Assembly (NCBI RefSeq): GCF_012932915.1
Contig: NZ_VCQU01000003.1
Span: 310,001-374,000 of the forward strand
Reading direction: 5' to 3'
DNA from: Antrihabitans stalactiti
Lineage (GTDB): Bacteria > Actinomycetota > Actinomycetes > Mycobacteriales > Mycobacteriaceae
Length of the DNA: 64,000 nt
Both the position numbers and the translations under genes were made by a program. The notes below the pieces were generated by a model. That model saw only the letters and a program-made list of their open reading frames with translations, did not search any database and was not told where the DNA came from. This document shows positions 8,685 through 16,070 of this stretch, piece after piece. Within the stretch, counting starts at the first letter, position 1; the number at the start of each line of letters is the position of its first letter.

Positions 8685-10103
8685 ATGACTACTACAACGA
8701 TCCAACCACCCACCCTGGCGAGCGGCAGAGGGAAGCTCACGCTACTTCTGTTGTGCGCCATAGCCTTTCTCGACTTCGTCGACGGCGTCATCGTCAACGT
8801 CGCGCTGCCTGCAATCCGCGACGACCTGGGCTTTTCGGTACAAGCTCTGCCCTGGGTACTGACCGCATATCTACTGACTTACGGCGGTTTCATGCTCCTC
8901 GGTGGGCGTGCGGCAGATCTACTCGGCCGACGGCGAGTGCTCCTAGCGGGCATGACCGCCTTCGCTCTCGCATCGACGATCGGTGGCTTCGCCGCAACGG
9001 CAGAAGTGCTGGTCGGAGCCCGATTGCTCCAAGGTGCTGCGGCAGCGTTGATGCTGCCCGCTGCGTTGTCCATCCTCACGACAACCTTCCGCGAAGGATC
9101 CGACCGCAACAACGCGGTAGGTGCGTGGGGCGGCGTGGCCGGGGCAGCATCAGCCGCGGGCGTTCTGCTCGGCGGTGTGCTCACCGACGGTCCGGGCTGG
9201 CGCTGGGTCTTGTTCGTCAACCCGCCGATCTGTCTGGTTCTGCTGGTCGCGACTGTTCGGCTCATTCCCGATGACCGCGGGGAATTACGCCGGAGCTCCG
9301 ATATCCCGGGCGCCGTGCTCGTCACGTCCGGGATGTTGCTGCTCGTCTACACGATCGTCTCGGCTCCCACGGAAGGTTGGCTGTCGCTCCGCACGGTCGG
9401 TGGTTTCGTCGGCGCCGCCGCGCTGTTGGTCGCGTTCGTAGGCAACGAATTACGCTGTGCCGATCCGCTGGTGCCGATGTCGATCTTCCGGATCAAGGGA
9501 CTCGCGGCCGCCGACATCACTCAACTGGTCGCGGTAGCAGGCATTCTGTCTGTCTTTCTGTTTCTGACTTTGTACATGCAGAACGTATTGGGCTACAGCC
9601 CGTTACAGACTGGACTCGCGTACCTGCCGACCACCATCGGGGTCGGGGTGGCTGCCGGGTTGTCGTCGCAACTGATCAGCCGGTTCGGCACACGCCCCAT
9701 CGCTGCGGTGGGCGCGACGATTGCATCGATAGGAATGGGTTACCTGTCGACGATTCCCGTCGACGGCAGCTACGTGACGGACGTCCTGCCCGGATTGCTC
9801 GTCATGTCGATCGGACTCGGCTCCGTCTTCGTCGCCGTGACAGCAGCCGCGAATGCCGGCGTTCCAGCCGACAAGTCAGGGCTCGCGGCCGCCCTGCTCA
9901 ACTCGTCGCAACAGCTGGGTGGCGCGCTGGGCATCGCAGTCTTCTCCGCAATCGCCTCGGCTCACACGAAAGGGCTGCTCACGGCTGGGCAACCCATGAA
10001 CGAGGCTTTGACCTCAGGATTCCGGTGGGGGCTCTTCGCCTGCAGCATGTCCTTGCTGGCCGCGGCATCGCTGGTATTTCGCACTCACAACACGCGTGGT
10101 TAG
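8685..10103 (+). CDS. DHA2-type MFS drug exporter (EmrB/QacA subfamily)
   Basis: The 472-residue protein starts at the ATG at 8685. It has about 14 hydrophobic helices, LDFVDGVIVNVALPAI in helix 1 (the subfamily signature region) and GGRAADLLGRRRVLLAG, the loop 2-3 motif A. Such antiporters expel drugs, dyes or toxic lipids using the proton gradient. It is transcribed divergently from the ECF41 sigma factor through a shared symmetrical promoter region, so it is probably that sigma factor's target. No ribosome site is evident upstream, which fits a leaderless message. A 34-bp repeat begins six bases after its stop. Confidence 0.92.
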   Translation: MTTTTIQPPTLASGRGKLTLLLLCAIAFLDFVDGVIVNVALPAIRDDLGFSVQALPWVLTAYLLTYGGFMLLGGRAADLLGRRRVLLAGMTAFALASTIGGFAATAEVLVGARLLQGAAAALMLPAALSILTTTFREGSDRNNAVGAWGGVAGAASAAGVLLGGVLTDGPGWRWVLFVNPPICLVLLVATVRLIPDDRGELRRSSDIPGAVLVTSGMLLLVYTIVSAPTEGWLSLRTVGGFVGAAALLVAFVGNELRCADPLVPMSIFRIKGLAAADITQLVAVAGILSVFLFLTLYMQNVLGYSPLQTGLAYLPTTIGVGVAAGLSSQLISRFGTRPIAAVGATIASIGMGYLSTIPVDGSYVTDVLPGLLVMSIGLGSVFVAVTAAANAGVPADKSGLAAALLNSSQQLGGALGIAVFSAIASAHTKGLLTAGQPMNEALTSGFRWGLFACSMSLLAAASLVFRTHNTRG

Positions 10104-10108
10104 CGCCT

Positions 10109-10142
10109 GAAAAAGTTTCTCGAGATTTGTGTCGAAATCCTG
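10109..10142 (+). repeat. 34-bp dispersed repeat, copy 2
   Basis: This is the partner of 7709-7742 (30/34 identical), starting six bases after the exporter stop and lying upstream of the DoxX-like gene. Its GTGTCGA overlaps the -35 of a candidate ECF42 promoter. Confidence 0.75.
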
Positions 10143-10156
10143 TCGAGTCGCTCGAC
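10130..10156 (+). promoter_or_regulatory. Candidate ECF42 promoter for the DoxX-like gene
   Basis: TGTCGA (10130-10135), 17 bases, CGAC (10153-10156), 43 bases before the ATG at 10200. The ECF42 consensus as I recall it is TGTCGA and CG(A/T)C. The same motif and spacing occurs in front of the ECF42 operon of this window (32341-32367). Confidence 0.5.
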
Positions 10157-10199
10157 GTGTTGGCAAGGAGCAAGAAAACCCACGCCGAAGGAGCTCGAC

Positions 10200-10634
10200 A
10201 TGACCGCCACCATCGCTTCCGCCGTCCCCACCACCAGCACGAACACGATCTCGAGGAAGGCCCGCAACGCTGGCCGCGCCATCAGCGGCCTCGTCGTCGC
10301 CTTCCTGCTGTTCGACTCGCTGTCGAAGATCGCCGGCGTTCAGGCAGTGAAGGATGCTTCCGCCGAACTCGGCATCCACGCCCATCTGGTGCCGGTGATC
10401 GGCATCGTGTTGCTCGCGTGCGTCGCCTTCTACGTCGTTCCCCGCACCTCGATTCTCGGCGCGGTCCTGCTGACCGGCTACCTCGGCGGTGCGGTCACGA
10501 TCAACATGGTCAACGAAAAGCCGCTGGTCAGCACCACGTTGTTCGCGGTGTACTTCGGCGTCGCAGTGTGGGCGGGAATCTGGCTGCGTGACTCCCGGGT
10601 CCGCGCGATCATGCCGGTCCTCATCGGCAAGTAA
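10200..10634 (+). CDS. DoxX-like four-helix membrane protein
   Basis: A 144-residue protein. After a polar N-terminus of about 30 residues it has four hydrophobic helices, with the DoxX-like pattern (ISGLVVAFLLFDSLSKI; LLTGYLGGAVTINMV). Members of this family are linked to redox stress or quinone-related membrane processes, but the activity is unknown. AAGGAG lies about nine bases upstream of the ATG. A close paralogue lies at 63068-63484. It is followed by a 21-bp perfect palindrome and a convergent SDR gene. A candidate ECF42 promoter precedes it. Confidence 0.88.
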   Translation: MTATIASAVPTTSTNTISRKARNAGRAISGLVVAFLLFDSLSKIAGVQAVKDASAELGIHAHLVPVIGIVLLACVAFYVVPRTSILGAVLLTGYLGGAVTINMVNEKPLVSTTLFAVYFGVAVWAGIWLRDSRVRAIMPVLIGK

Positions 10635-10643
10635 CCCCAACCC

Positions 10644-10687
10644 TCGTGAGTCTTTTAGGAGTCCCTGGACTCCTAAAAGACTCACGA
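10644..10687. repeat. Dispersed palindrome, copy 1 (21-bp perfect arms), likely bidirectional terminator
   Basis: Arms 10644-10664 and 10667-10687 are perfectly complementary with a two-base centre. The core is GTGAGTCTTTTAGGAGTCC. It lies between convergent genes (DoxX-like and SDR). Related copies are at 14063-14098 and 46687-46738. There is no T-tract outside the stem. Confidence 0.85.
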
Positions 10688-10696
10688 CCGTTTGTG

Positions 10697-11383
10697 CTAT
10701 TTGGCGCCCAACCCGGCCTTCACGGCACGGGAGAGTCCGTCCGCGAGAACTTCTTCCTGACCAGCCTCGACGGCGTCCAGCACCTGTGCGACGACGTCCT
10801 CGGGGCTGACCTTCGCTTCGGCGACGTTCGCCGCCATGTCGGTGTCGATGTAGCCCGCGTGAACGCCGACGACCAGTGTGTTCTGCGCACTCAGTTCCTG
10901 CCGGATCGCGTCGGTCAGCGACCACACAGCCGACTTGGACGCGGCGTAGCCGCCAACGGCGGGGAAGGTGATCCAGGACAGTACCGACGCCATGTTCACC
11001 AGAGCGCCGCCACCATTACGTCCGAGCACTGGCGCGAATTGCCGCGACATTTCGAGGGTGCCGAAGTAGTTCGTCTCCATTTCGGCACGAGCGCCATCCA
11101 GGTTGGGCGCGCCGATCAGTCCGCCGCCCCGCAGGATGCCTGCGTTGTTGATCAGCAGCGTGGTGTCCGAGCACTGCGCGACAGCTGCAGCGACACTCTT
11201 GGGGTCGGTGATGTCCAGCTGAACTGGGATCACGCCAGCGTCATCGATGGTGCCCGGATCCCGCGCCCCGCCGTACACCTTTGCGCCACGCGCGACGAGG
11301 GCTTGCGCGAACGCGCGGCCCAACCCTCGATTCGCGCCAGAAACGAATGCAATCGAACCTGCTATCTGACTATGCAATGCCAT
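10697..11383 (-). CDS. Short-chain dehydrogenase/reductase
   Basis: A 228-residue classical-type SDR. The cofactor loop SGANRGLGRA is at 15-24, NNAG at 79-82, and the catalytic Ser near 133 with Tyr146 and Lys150 (YAASK). It reduces or oxidises an unknown alcohol/ketone with NAD(P). It is the third gene of a TetR-beta-lactamase-like-SDR operon, starting 21 bases after the previous stop. The start codon lies in a strong hairpin and has no clear ribosome site, so translation is probably coupled to the upstream gene. Confidence 0.92.
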   Translation of the reverse strand: MALHSQIAGSIAFVSGANRGLGRAFAQALVARGAKVYGGARDPGTIDDAGVIPVQLDITDPKSVAAAVAQCSDTTLLINNAGILRGGGLIGAPNLDGARAEMETNYFGTLEMSRQFAPVLGRNGGGALVNMASVLSWITFPAVGGYAASKSAVWSLTDAIRQELSAQNTLVVGVHAGYIDTDMAANVAEAKVSPEDVVAQVLDAVEAGQEEVLADGLSRAVKAGLGAK

Positions 11384-11409
11384 AGTCAGATGGTACGACC
11401 CTGACTATG
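11364..11409 (-). promoter_or_regulatory. Alternative hairpins over the SDR start codon
   Basis: ATCTGACTATG (11364-11374) pairs perfectly with CATAGTCAGAT (11381-11391). A third copy, CTGACTATG, is at 11401-11409. In the minus-strand message the SDR AUG (11383-11381) lies in the 11-bp stem, and the upstream stop UAG (11407-11405) lies in the third copy. The copies can form two mutually exclusive stems. Confidence 0.65.
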
Positions 11410-12568
11410 CTTTTAGCAAGCCTGCTCCTGCTGCGCTGTACACCGCCCGCAAGTAAGCCTCGCTGCGCGGCGAACCGACCAGGCCGAGGCCCATCTTGTT
11501 CATCATGTAGGTCGCGGTCATTCGGCGGTCGAGGTCCATGATCACCATCGAGCCACCCCATCCGCCCCAAAAGCAGATCCGGTCGTTCGGGATGTAGGGC
11601 ACGGTATCGAGCTGCGGCAGCCCGAAGCCGATCCCGAACCGCAGGGGGCAGGCGAGCACCAGGTCGATGCCGTTGGATTGCTCATCGAAGATGAGGTCGA
11701 TCGTCTTCGGCGTGAGCAATTGGACCCCGTCCACCGCTCCGCCCAGCGTGATGGCCGACATGATTCGCGCGAGCGATCGAGCATTGCCATGGCCGTTGAA
11801 GGCGCCGAGATCGGCGCGGCGCCATTCGGCAGTGCCGGCAACAGTCGCATCGAGCGGAGGCGAGGTGAAGGTCTTCCGCATGATGTTGTCTTCCGGGAGG
11901 ATCGTGAGATCGATCGGCATCGGGGGCGGCGGGACGATCTCTGCGATTCGGTCCCAATCCTCTTCTCGCGCGCCGATCTGAAAGTCTGCGCCGAGTGGGC
12001 CGGCAATCTCCGTAGCGACGAAATCCTTCAAGGTCTTACCGCTGACCCGGCGGATCAGTTCGCCGACGAGGTGTCCCTGGTTCTGTGCGTGATAGCCCGA
12101 CGCCGTACCGGGCTCCCACCAAGGCGCTTGCGCTGCAAGCTTTTCCGTCGCCTTCGTCCAGTCGTAGAGATCGTCTACGGCAAACGGCGGTTCCCAGCCT
12201 GCGACGCCGGAGGTGTGGGAAAGCAGATGCCGAACTTCGACGGACTCCTTGCCGTTCGCCGCAAACTCCGGCCAGTAATCGGCAACTGGCGCATAGACAT
12301 CCAATTCACCGCGATCCACGAGCATGAGCGCGGCGAGGTTCATGACAGTCTTCGTCGAAGACCACACGTTGGTGATGGTGTCCGCGGTCCAGTCGATGCT
12401 CCGATCGGCGTCGCTGTAGCCGCCCCACATATCGACCACGGTCTCGCCGTCGATATCGATGACGATCGACGCGCCGAGCTCCTCGCCGTTTTCGAGGTGT
12501 CGCTCGAGTTCGATGCGCACGCCCTCGAATTGATCGGCACATTCGCCGTGCACGCGGGACTCGGTCAT
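11405..12568 (-). CDS. Beta-lactamase-fold serine hydrolase (class C / EstB-like)
   Basis: From the ATG at 12568, with AAGGAG seven bases upstream, the protein has 387 residues. The nucleophile motif SSTK is at 70-73 and a YHAQN segment near 177 could supply the Tyr/Asn of the second motif. There is no signal peptide, so this is more likely a cytoplasmic esterase or amidase of family VIII than a drug-inactivating beta-lactamase. Its start overlaps the stop of the QsdR-type regulator (ATGA), and the SDR follows after 21 bases. The operon order suggests ester cleavage followed by alcohol/ketone conversion. Confidence 0.9.
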   Translation of the reverse strand: MTESRVHGECADQFEGVRIELERHLENGEELGASIVIDIDGETVVDMWGGYSDADRSIDWTADTITNVWSSTKTVMNLAALMLVDRGELDVYAPVADYWPEFAANGKESVEVRHLLSHTSGVAGWEPPFAVDDLYDWTKATEKLAAQAPWWEPGTASGYHAQNQGHLVGELIRRVSGKTLKDFVATEIAGPLGADFQIGAREEDWDRIAEIVPPPPMPIDLTILPEDNIMRKTFTSPPLDATVAGTAEWRRADLGAFNGHGNARSLARIMSAITLGGAVDGVQLLTPKTIDLIFDEQSNGIDLVLACPLRFGIGFGLPQLDTVPYIPNDRICFWGGWGGSMVIMDLDRRMTATYMMNKMGLGLVGSPRSEAYLRAVYSAAGAGLLKA

Positions 12569-13161
12569 TGCTGGCTCCTTTTCGGTTTGTATTGCTGATC
12601 GCCGAGCAAGGCGGCGATCGCGATCGCCGCCTTGCTCGCGTCGGGACGCTCTCCTGTGATCAGGTCGGCATAGATGAAGGATTCGGCGACGCGTGCGATC
12701 AGGTATGCAAGATCGTGCGCGCTCAGCGAGTGGGACAGGTGTCCGCGATCGAGCTCCTGTTGCAGTAATCGTTCTGTGGCGCTGACCATTTCGTGCTGCA
12801 CGATGCTCGCTTTCGTGGTGAGCAGACGAAGGGCGCGCTCCGGTTCGCGTTGCAGAAAGACGCGAAAGTAGGGCGCGTCGATGAGGTCCTGAACGAACTT
12901 GCCGGTGGCATCCGCGACGCGAGCCGGCCCGGTGGATTCGGTCTGCTCGATCGCATTGCGAAAGGTCGGAGCCCCCAGTGACCACAGCACGGTGGCGAGC
13001 AGCTTGTCCCGGTTGCCGACCCACCGAAACAGCGTGGTGCGGTCGACGCCCAGGTCTGCGGCGAGCTTCTGCATATCGACACGTTCGCCAGCGATGAACG
13101 CCTGCCGAGCCGCCTGGACGGCCATTGCCGCACTGGGTTGACTGTGGCCTGCGTCACTCAC
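12565..13161 (-). CDS. TetR-family regulator, QsdR type
   Basis: The protein has 198 residues with a helix-turn-helix at about 28-62 (VDMQKLAADLGVDRTTLFRWVGNRDKL). The C-terminal ligand domain resembles the QsdR group, which in Rhodococcus controls a lactone-degrading enzyme; the resemblance is from memory. The start is GTG at 13161; an internal ATG at 13125 is possible. It heads an operon with the beta-lactamase-fold hydrolase and the SDR through an ATGA overlap, so it probably autoregulates that operon. A TGCAAC/GTTGCA inverted repeat just upstream is a candidate operator. Confidence 0.9.
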   Translation of the reverse strand: MSDAGHSQPSAAMAVQAARQAFIAGERVDMQKLAADLGVDRTTLFRWVGNRDKLLATVLWSLGAPTFRNAIEQTESTGPARVADATGKFVQDLIDAPYFRVFLQREPERALRLLTTKASIVQHEMVSATERLLQQELDRGHLSHSLSAHDLAYLIARVAESFIYADLITGERPDASKAAIAIAALLGDQQYKPKRSQQ

Positions 13162-13164
13162 ACG

Positions 13165-13188
13165 TGCAACATACGCTCAAACGTTGCA
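13165..13188. promoter_or_regulatory. Candidate operator of the QsdR-type regulator
   Basis: TGCAAC (13165-13170) and GTTGCA (13183-13188) form an inverted repeat with a 12-base spacer. It lies four bases upstream of the regulator's GTG and just after the stop of the SMP-30 gene. GTTGCAAC at 13183-13190 is itself a perfect palindrome. Confidence 0.5.
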
Positions 13189-13193
13189 ACAAA

Positions 13194-14027
13194 TCAAGAG
13201 ATGTTGCGGCGGAGCTCCAACGCTTGAACTTGCCCACTGCCGGCCATGCCGCCTATGCCGTCCGTGCCGCCCCACGCGGCGCCGACCAGGTACAACGTGC
13301 TGCCATCGTCGCCACCGAGCGCACAATCGAAACAGCCGCGATCCATCTCGACGGTCTGCAAGACCGCTCCGCCCTCTGCGACCCGCACGCACCGCTCGCC
13401 AGGGACCGTGGCGAACCACACCGAATCGTCTGCGCCGATGCAAATGCCATCCGGCGCAACGCCTTCCCCTAAAGACGCCCACAGTCGACGATTCGAGAGG
13501 GAGCCGTCGTCGGCTATGTCGAACGCCGTGAGCGCGAAGGCATACGACTCGGCGACGATGAGCGTCGAACCGTCGGCGGTGACGGCCATTCCGTTGGGAA
13601 ACGCGAGACCGTCGGCGACCTGCTCAGCCTTGCCGTCGGGGCGCACCAGCGCGACGCAACCGGGCTTGAATTCGCCTCCGGGGAAATCGAATCCGATGTT
13701 GTTGGCATAGACATTGCCATGACTGTCGACGACGATGTCGTTCCAGCCGAACGGTGAAATACCGCTCAGGTCGGCATGCGGTTGCACCGTTGCAGCACCG
13801 TCGAGGGTGAGCAGTCCGCTCGGACCCGTGACGATCAGCCGACCGTCTGGCAGCCAGTCGAAGCACGATGGCATGTAATCCAACTGGGCCATCACCTCGG
13901 CATTGCCGTTCGAATCCAAGGCGAGAATCTGCTGCGCGAACCAATCTGCGAACCACACTCTGCCTTCGTGCCATCGGACCGACTCGACCAGACCGTGACC
14001 GCTGGACAGAACCTGCACCTCGGACAT
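13194..14027 (-). CDS. SMP-30/gluconolactonase-like beta-propeller protein
   Basis: The 277-residue protein starts at the ATG at 14027, after GAGGGG. It has repeated propeller-blade segments such as GLVESVRWHEGRVWFADW, FPNGMAVTADGSTLIVAES and DGICIGADDSVWFATV, which are typical of SMP-30/LRE proteins, calcium-dependent lactonases. It probably hydrolyses a lactone. The neighbouring QsdR-type regulator and serine hydrolase make a lactone/ester degradation locus plausible. A palindromic repeat separates it from the upstream gene. Confidence 0.9.
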   Translation of the reverse strand: MSEVQVLSSGHGLVESVRWHEGRVWFADWFAQQILALDSNGNAEVMAQLDYMPSCFDWLPDGRLIVTGPSGLLTLDGAATVQPHADLSGISPFGWNDIVVDSHGNVYANNIGFDFPGGEFKPGCVALVRPDGKAEQVADGLAFPNGMAVTADGSTLIVAESYAFALTAFDIADDGSLSNRRLWASLGEGVAPDGICIGADDSVWFATVPGERCVRVAEGGAVLQTVEMDRGCFDCALGGDDGSTLYLVGAAWGGTDGIGGMAGSGQVQALELRRNIS

Positions 14028-14062
14028 CCAAATCCCCTCACTCTCGACACCCCGGCCCTTGT

Positions 14063-14098
14063 GAGTCTTTTTGGAGTCCCTGGACTCCAAAAAGACTC
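14063..14098. repeat. Dispersed palindrome, copy 2 (17-bp arms)
   Basis: Arms 14063-14079 and 14082-14098 are perfectly complementary, with the core GAGTCTTTTTGGAGTCC. It lies directly after the stop of the acyl-CoA dehydrogenase-like gene (14104) on the minus strand and upstream of the SMP-30 gene. Confidence 0.85.
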
Positions 14099-14103
14099 GC
14101 GAG

Positions 14104-15021
14104 CTAGAAGGAACGCCAGGCCGCTTCCAATCGTTTTGCTCGGACGCGCCCGGCGATGTTCAGCAGCGGGCGGTCGCGTTGCCACCGCAGCCGAACGGCC
14201 TCGTCCGCCGACGGCCACAATGCTTCGATTTCCTCGGTCAGCCCCGTTGCGAGGCTGAACACGCCGCCTAGTGCGACGTGCACGGCAGGCGAACTGGGGT
14301 CGGCCTGACCGAGACTTCGAAGGGCGGCGATAACCGCGAGCGTCTTCTCCTGGGTTACCGTCGGCCAACCGGACCGGCGCGCGACCTGCAACAACCAGCC
14401 GAACACGGCGGCGAAGACGTGAATGTCCTCGATCGTGCGAAAAGGCTTGAGGTACTTGGTGTATCCGTCCCCGGCCAGCACCTCTTCGGACGTCACACGG
14501 ACGCCGGTCAGAGTCATCTCGGCATGCGGTACTTCCGGGATGAACGGCAGTGCGGGAAGCTCGCGCAGCGTCACGCCCGGAGCGTTCGCGTCGACCAAGA
14601 CCACTCGTAGCTGGTTCTGGCCGGTCGCACTGGGGCCAGCGCTGGCGACGACGACGAGCTGCTCTGCTGCGGTCCCAAGAGTGACGAACGACTTGGTGCC
14701 GGTCAGTGTGAAGGCTCCATCGGTCGCCGAGGCGAGCTCGGTGCGGATTGCCGACGGGTGGCCGCCGCCCCGCTCGGTCGCGCAGAGGGCTCGCAAGCGG
14801 TCCGACGGCATATCGGGAAGAAGGGCCGCGATCGCAGCCTGGTAGCCGGACAGGAAGGCGAAGCCGATCTGGTCGGATTCGAACCCCGCCGCGGCGGCCA
14901 GGTCGACGGAGAATGGGAAGCGCTCGTGCAGTGCTAGGTGCTGTTTCCAAGCGTCGTGAACGTTGGCGAGCGGCGCTGGCTCGGCGGATTCGGACAGCAG
15001 GAAATGCAGCAGTTCGTCCAC
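14104..15021 (-). CDS. Acyl-CoA dehydrogenase-family protein, short form
   Basis: The 305-residue protein has the middle FAD/acyl-binding part (CATERGGGHPSAIRTE and FTLTGTKSFVTLG at about 80-125). It is about 80 residues shorter than standard acyl-CoA dehydrogenases, and I cannot place the usual catalytic Glu. It may act on a non-standard substrate or be a non-catalytic paralogue. The start is GTG at 15021, nine bases after the small gene upstream, so the two are probably cotranscribed. A palindromic repeat follows the stop. Confidence 0.8.
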   Translation of the reverse strand: MDELLHFLLSESAEPAPLANVHDAWKQHLALHERFPFSVDLAAAAGFESDQIGFAFLSGYQAAIAALLPDMPSDRLRALCATERGGGHPSAIRTELASATDGAFTLTGTKSFVTLGTAAEQLVVVASAGPSATGQNQLRVVLVDANAPGVTLRELPALPFIPEVPHAEMTLTGVRVTSEEVLAGDGYTKYLKPFRTIEDIHVFAAVFGWLLQVARRSGWPTVTQEKTLAVIAALRSLGQADPSSPAVHVALGGVFSLATGLTEEIEALWPSADEAVRLRWQRDRPLLNIAGRVRAKRLEAAWRSF

Positions 15022-15030
15022 GCGTGCACT

Positions 15031-15213
15031 CTAATTGTCGGCGTCGTACGCGTCCGCTGCTGCTCGTCGCTCCGCGGCGATCTCTGGTGCCCTCGCGGCC
15101 GTGGCCTCGTCAGGGTACGGACCGAGCCGCACACTCGGACCGCAGATATCGCCGTGTTCAGGCCGCTGGTGTTGGACGCAGAACCACCATTGCTGCCCGT
15201 CGTCTTTGGCCAT
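15031..15213 (-). CDS. Small conserved actinobacterial protein (60 aa)
   Basis: The sequence begins MAKDDGQQWWFCVQHQRPEH and continues with a CG...RLGPYPDEATAARAPE segment ending in an acidic helix. Small proteins with a W(Y/W)FC...H start and an RLGPY centre recur in Mycobacteriales, and I recognise the pattern although its function is unknown. The two Cys and His near the start could bind a metal. It lies nine bases upstream of the acyl-CoA dehydrogenase-like gene. Confidence 0.7.
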   Translation of the reverse strand: MAKDDGQQWWFCVQHQRPEHGDICGPSVRLGPYPDEATAARAPEIAAERRAAADAYDADN

Positions 15214-15431
15214 GAACCGAGCCTACCTACCCCGTCGTCGATACGGTGCCGTATAGGTTCAGCGGATGGCCAACGCACGTAGTTGTTTCGGCAGTTCGTT
15301 GTGGACGGCGATGATGCCGACGCGCGCAGCATGTTTGGCCTTCTCGCTATCGATCGCAGATTCTCGGTCTCGCCGTGAAGCGACTGCTGAGTGATACGTG
15401 GGGCTGGCCCCAAAGATGAAGGAGGCGGCCG

Positions 15432-16070
15432 ATGCTCGGCCACGATCGCCAAGAGGTGGTGCTTGCGGGATTGTTGAGCGGCTTGGCCGGCTACATCGAT
15501 GCCGTCGGATTCTTGAACCTCGGCGGCTACTTCGTCTCCTTCATGAGCGGCAACACGACCCGAGCCGGCGCGGCCTTGGCCCAGGGCTCGTTTCACGATT
15601 TCGGGCTTGCTGCGGGGCTCATCGGGTCGTTCGTCTTCGGTGTCGTCTTAGGTTCGCTCGTCAGCAGGTACGCCAAGGATCGACAGCGGTGGGCCGTGAT
15701 CGGTTGCGTCTCCGGAGTTCTGTTCGTTGCTGCCATGCTGCACTCGATTCCCGCGGTCGCGTTCCTGGCACCGCCCGCGATGGCGGTCGCGATGGGCGCC
15801 GAGAACGCCGTGTTCGAGCGCGGCGGCGAGGTCAGCATCGGGCTGACCTACATCACCGGCACCCTCGTCAAACTCGGCCAGCATCTTTCGCGGCTGATCG
15901 CCGGCGAACACAACGTGGGCTGGGTGCGGTACCTGCTGTTGTGGACCGGTCTGGCGGTCGGCACGGTGTTGGGCGCGGTGTCATACGGCAAAATCGGGCT
16001 CGCGAGCCTGTGGATCGGAGCCTGTCTGGCAGCCGTCGCCGCGCTTACCGTTGCGCGACTGAAGATTTGA
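15432..16070 (+). CDS. YoaK-family (DUF1275) membrane protein
   Basis: A 212-residue protein with about six helices. LSGLAGYIDAVGFLNLGGYFVSFMSGNTTR near the N-terminus is the family hallmark. The activity is unknown. AAGGAGG lies eight bases before the ATG. Its last 26 bases overlap the 3' end of the convergent ABC transporter gene. The 218 bases before it (15214-15431) hold no feature I can support. Confidence 0.92.
   Translation: MLGHDRQEVVLAGLLSGLAGYIDAVGFLNLGGYFVSFMSGNTTRAGAALAQGSFHDFGLAAGLIGSFVFGVVLGSLVSRYAKDRQRWAVIGCVSGVLFVAAMLHSIPAVAFLAPPAMAVAMGAENAVFERGGEVSIGLTYITGTLVKLGQHLSRLIAGEHNVGWVRYLLLWTGLAVGTVLGAVSYGKIGLASLWIGACLAAVAALTVARLKI

Noticed and set aside
10644-10687. Palindromic repeats read as transposon ends
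   Set aside because: No transposase, no target-site duplication and no internal sequence; they fit isolated palindromes better.
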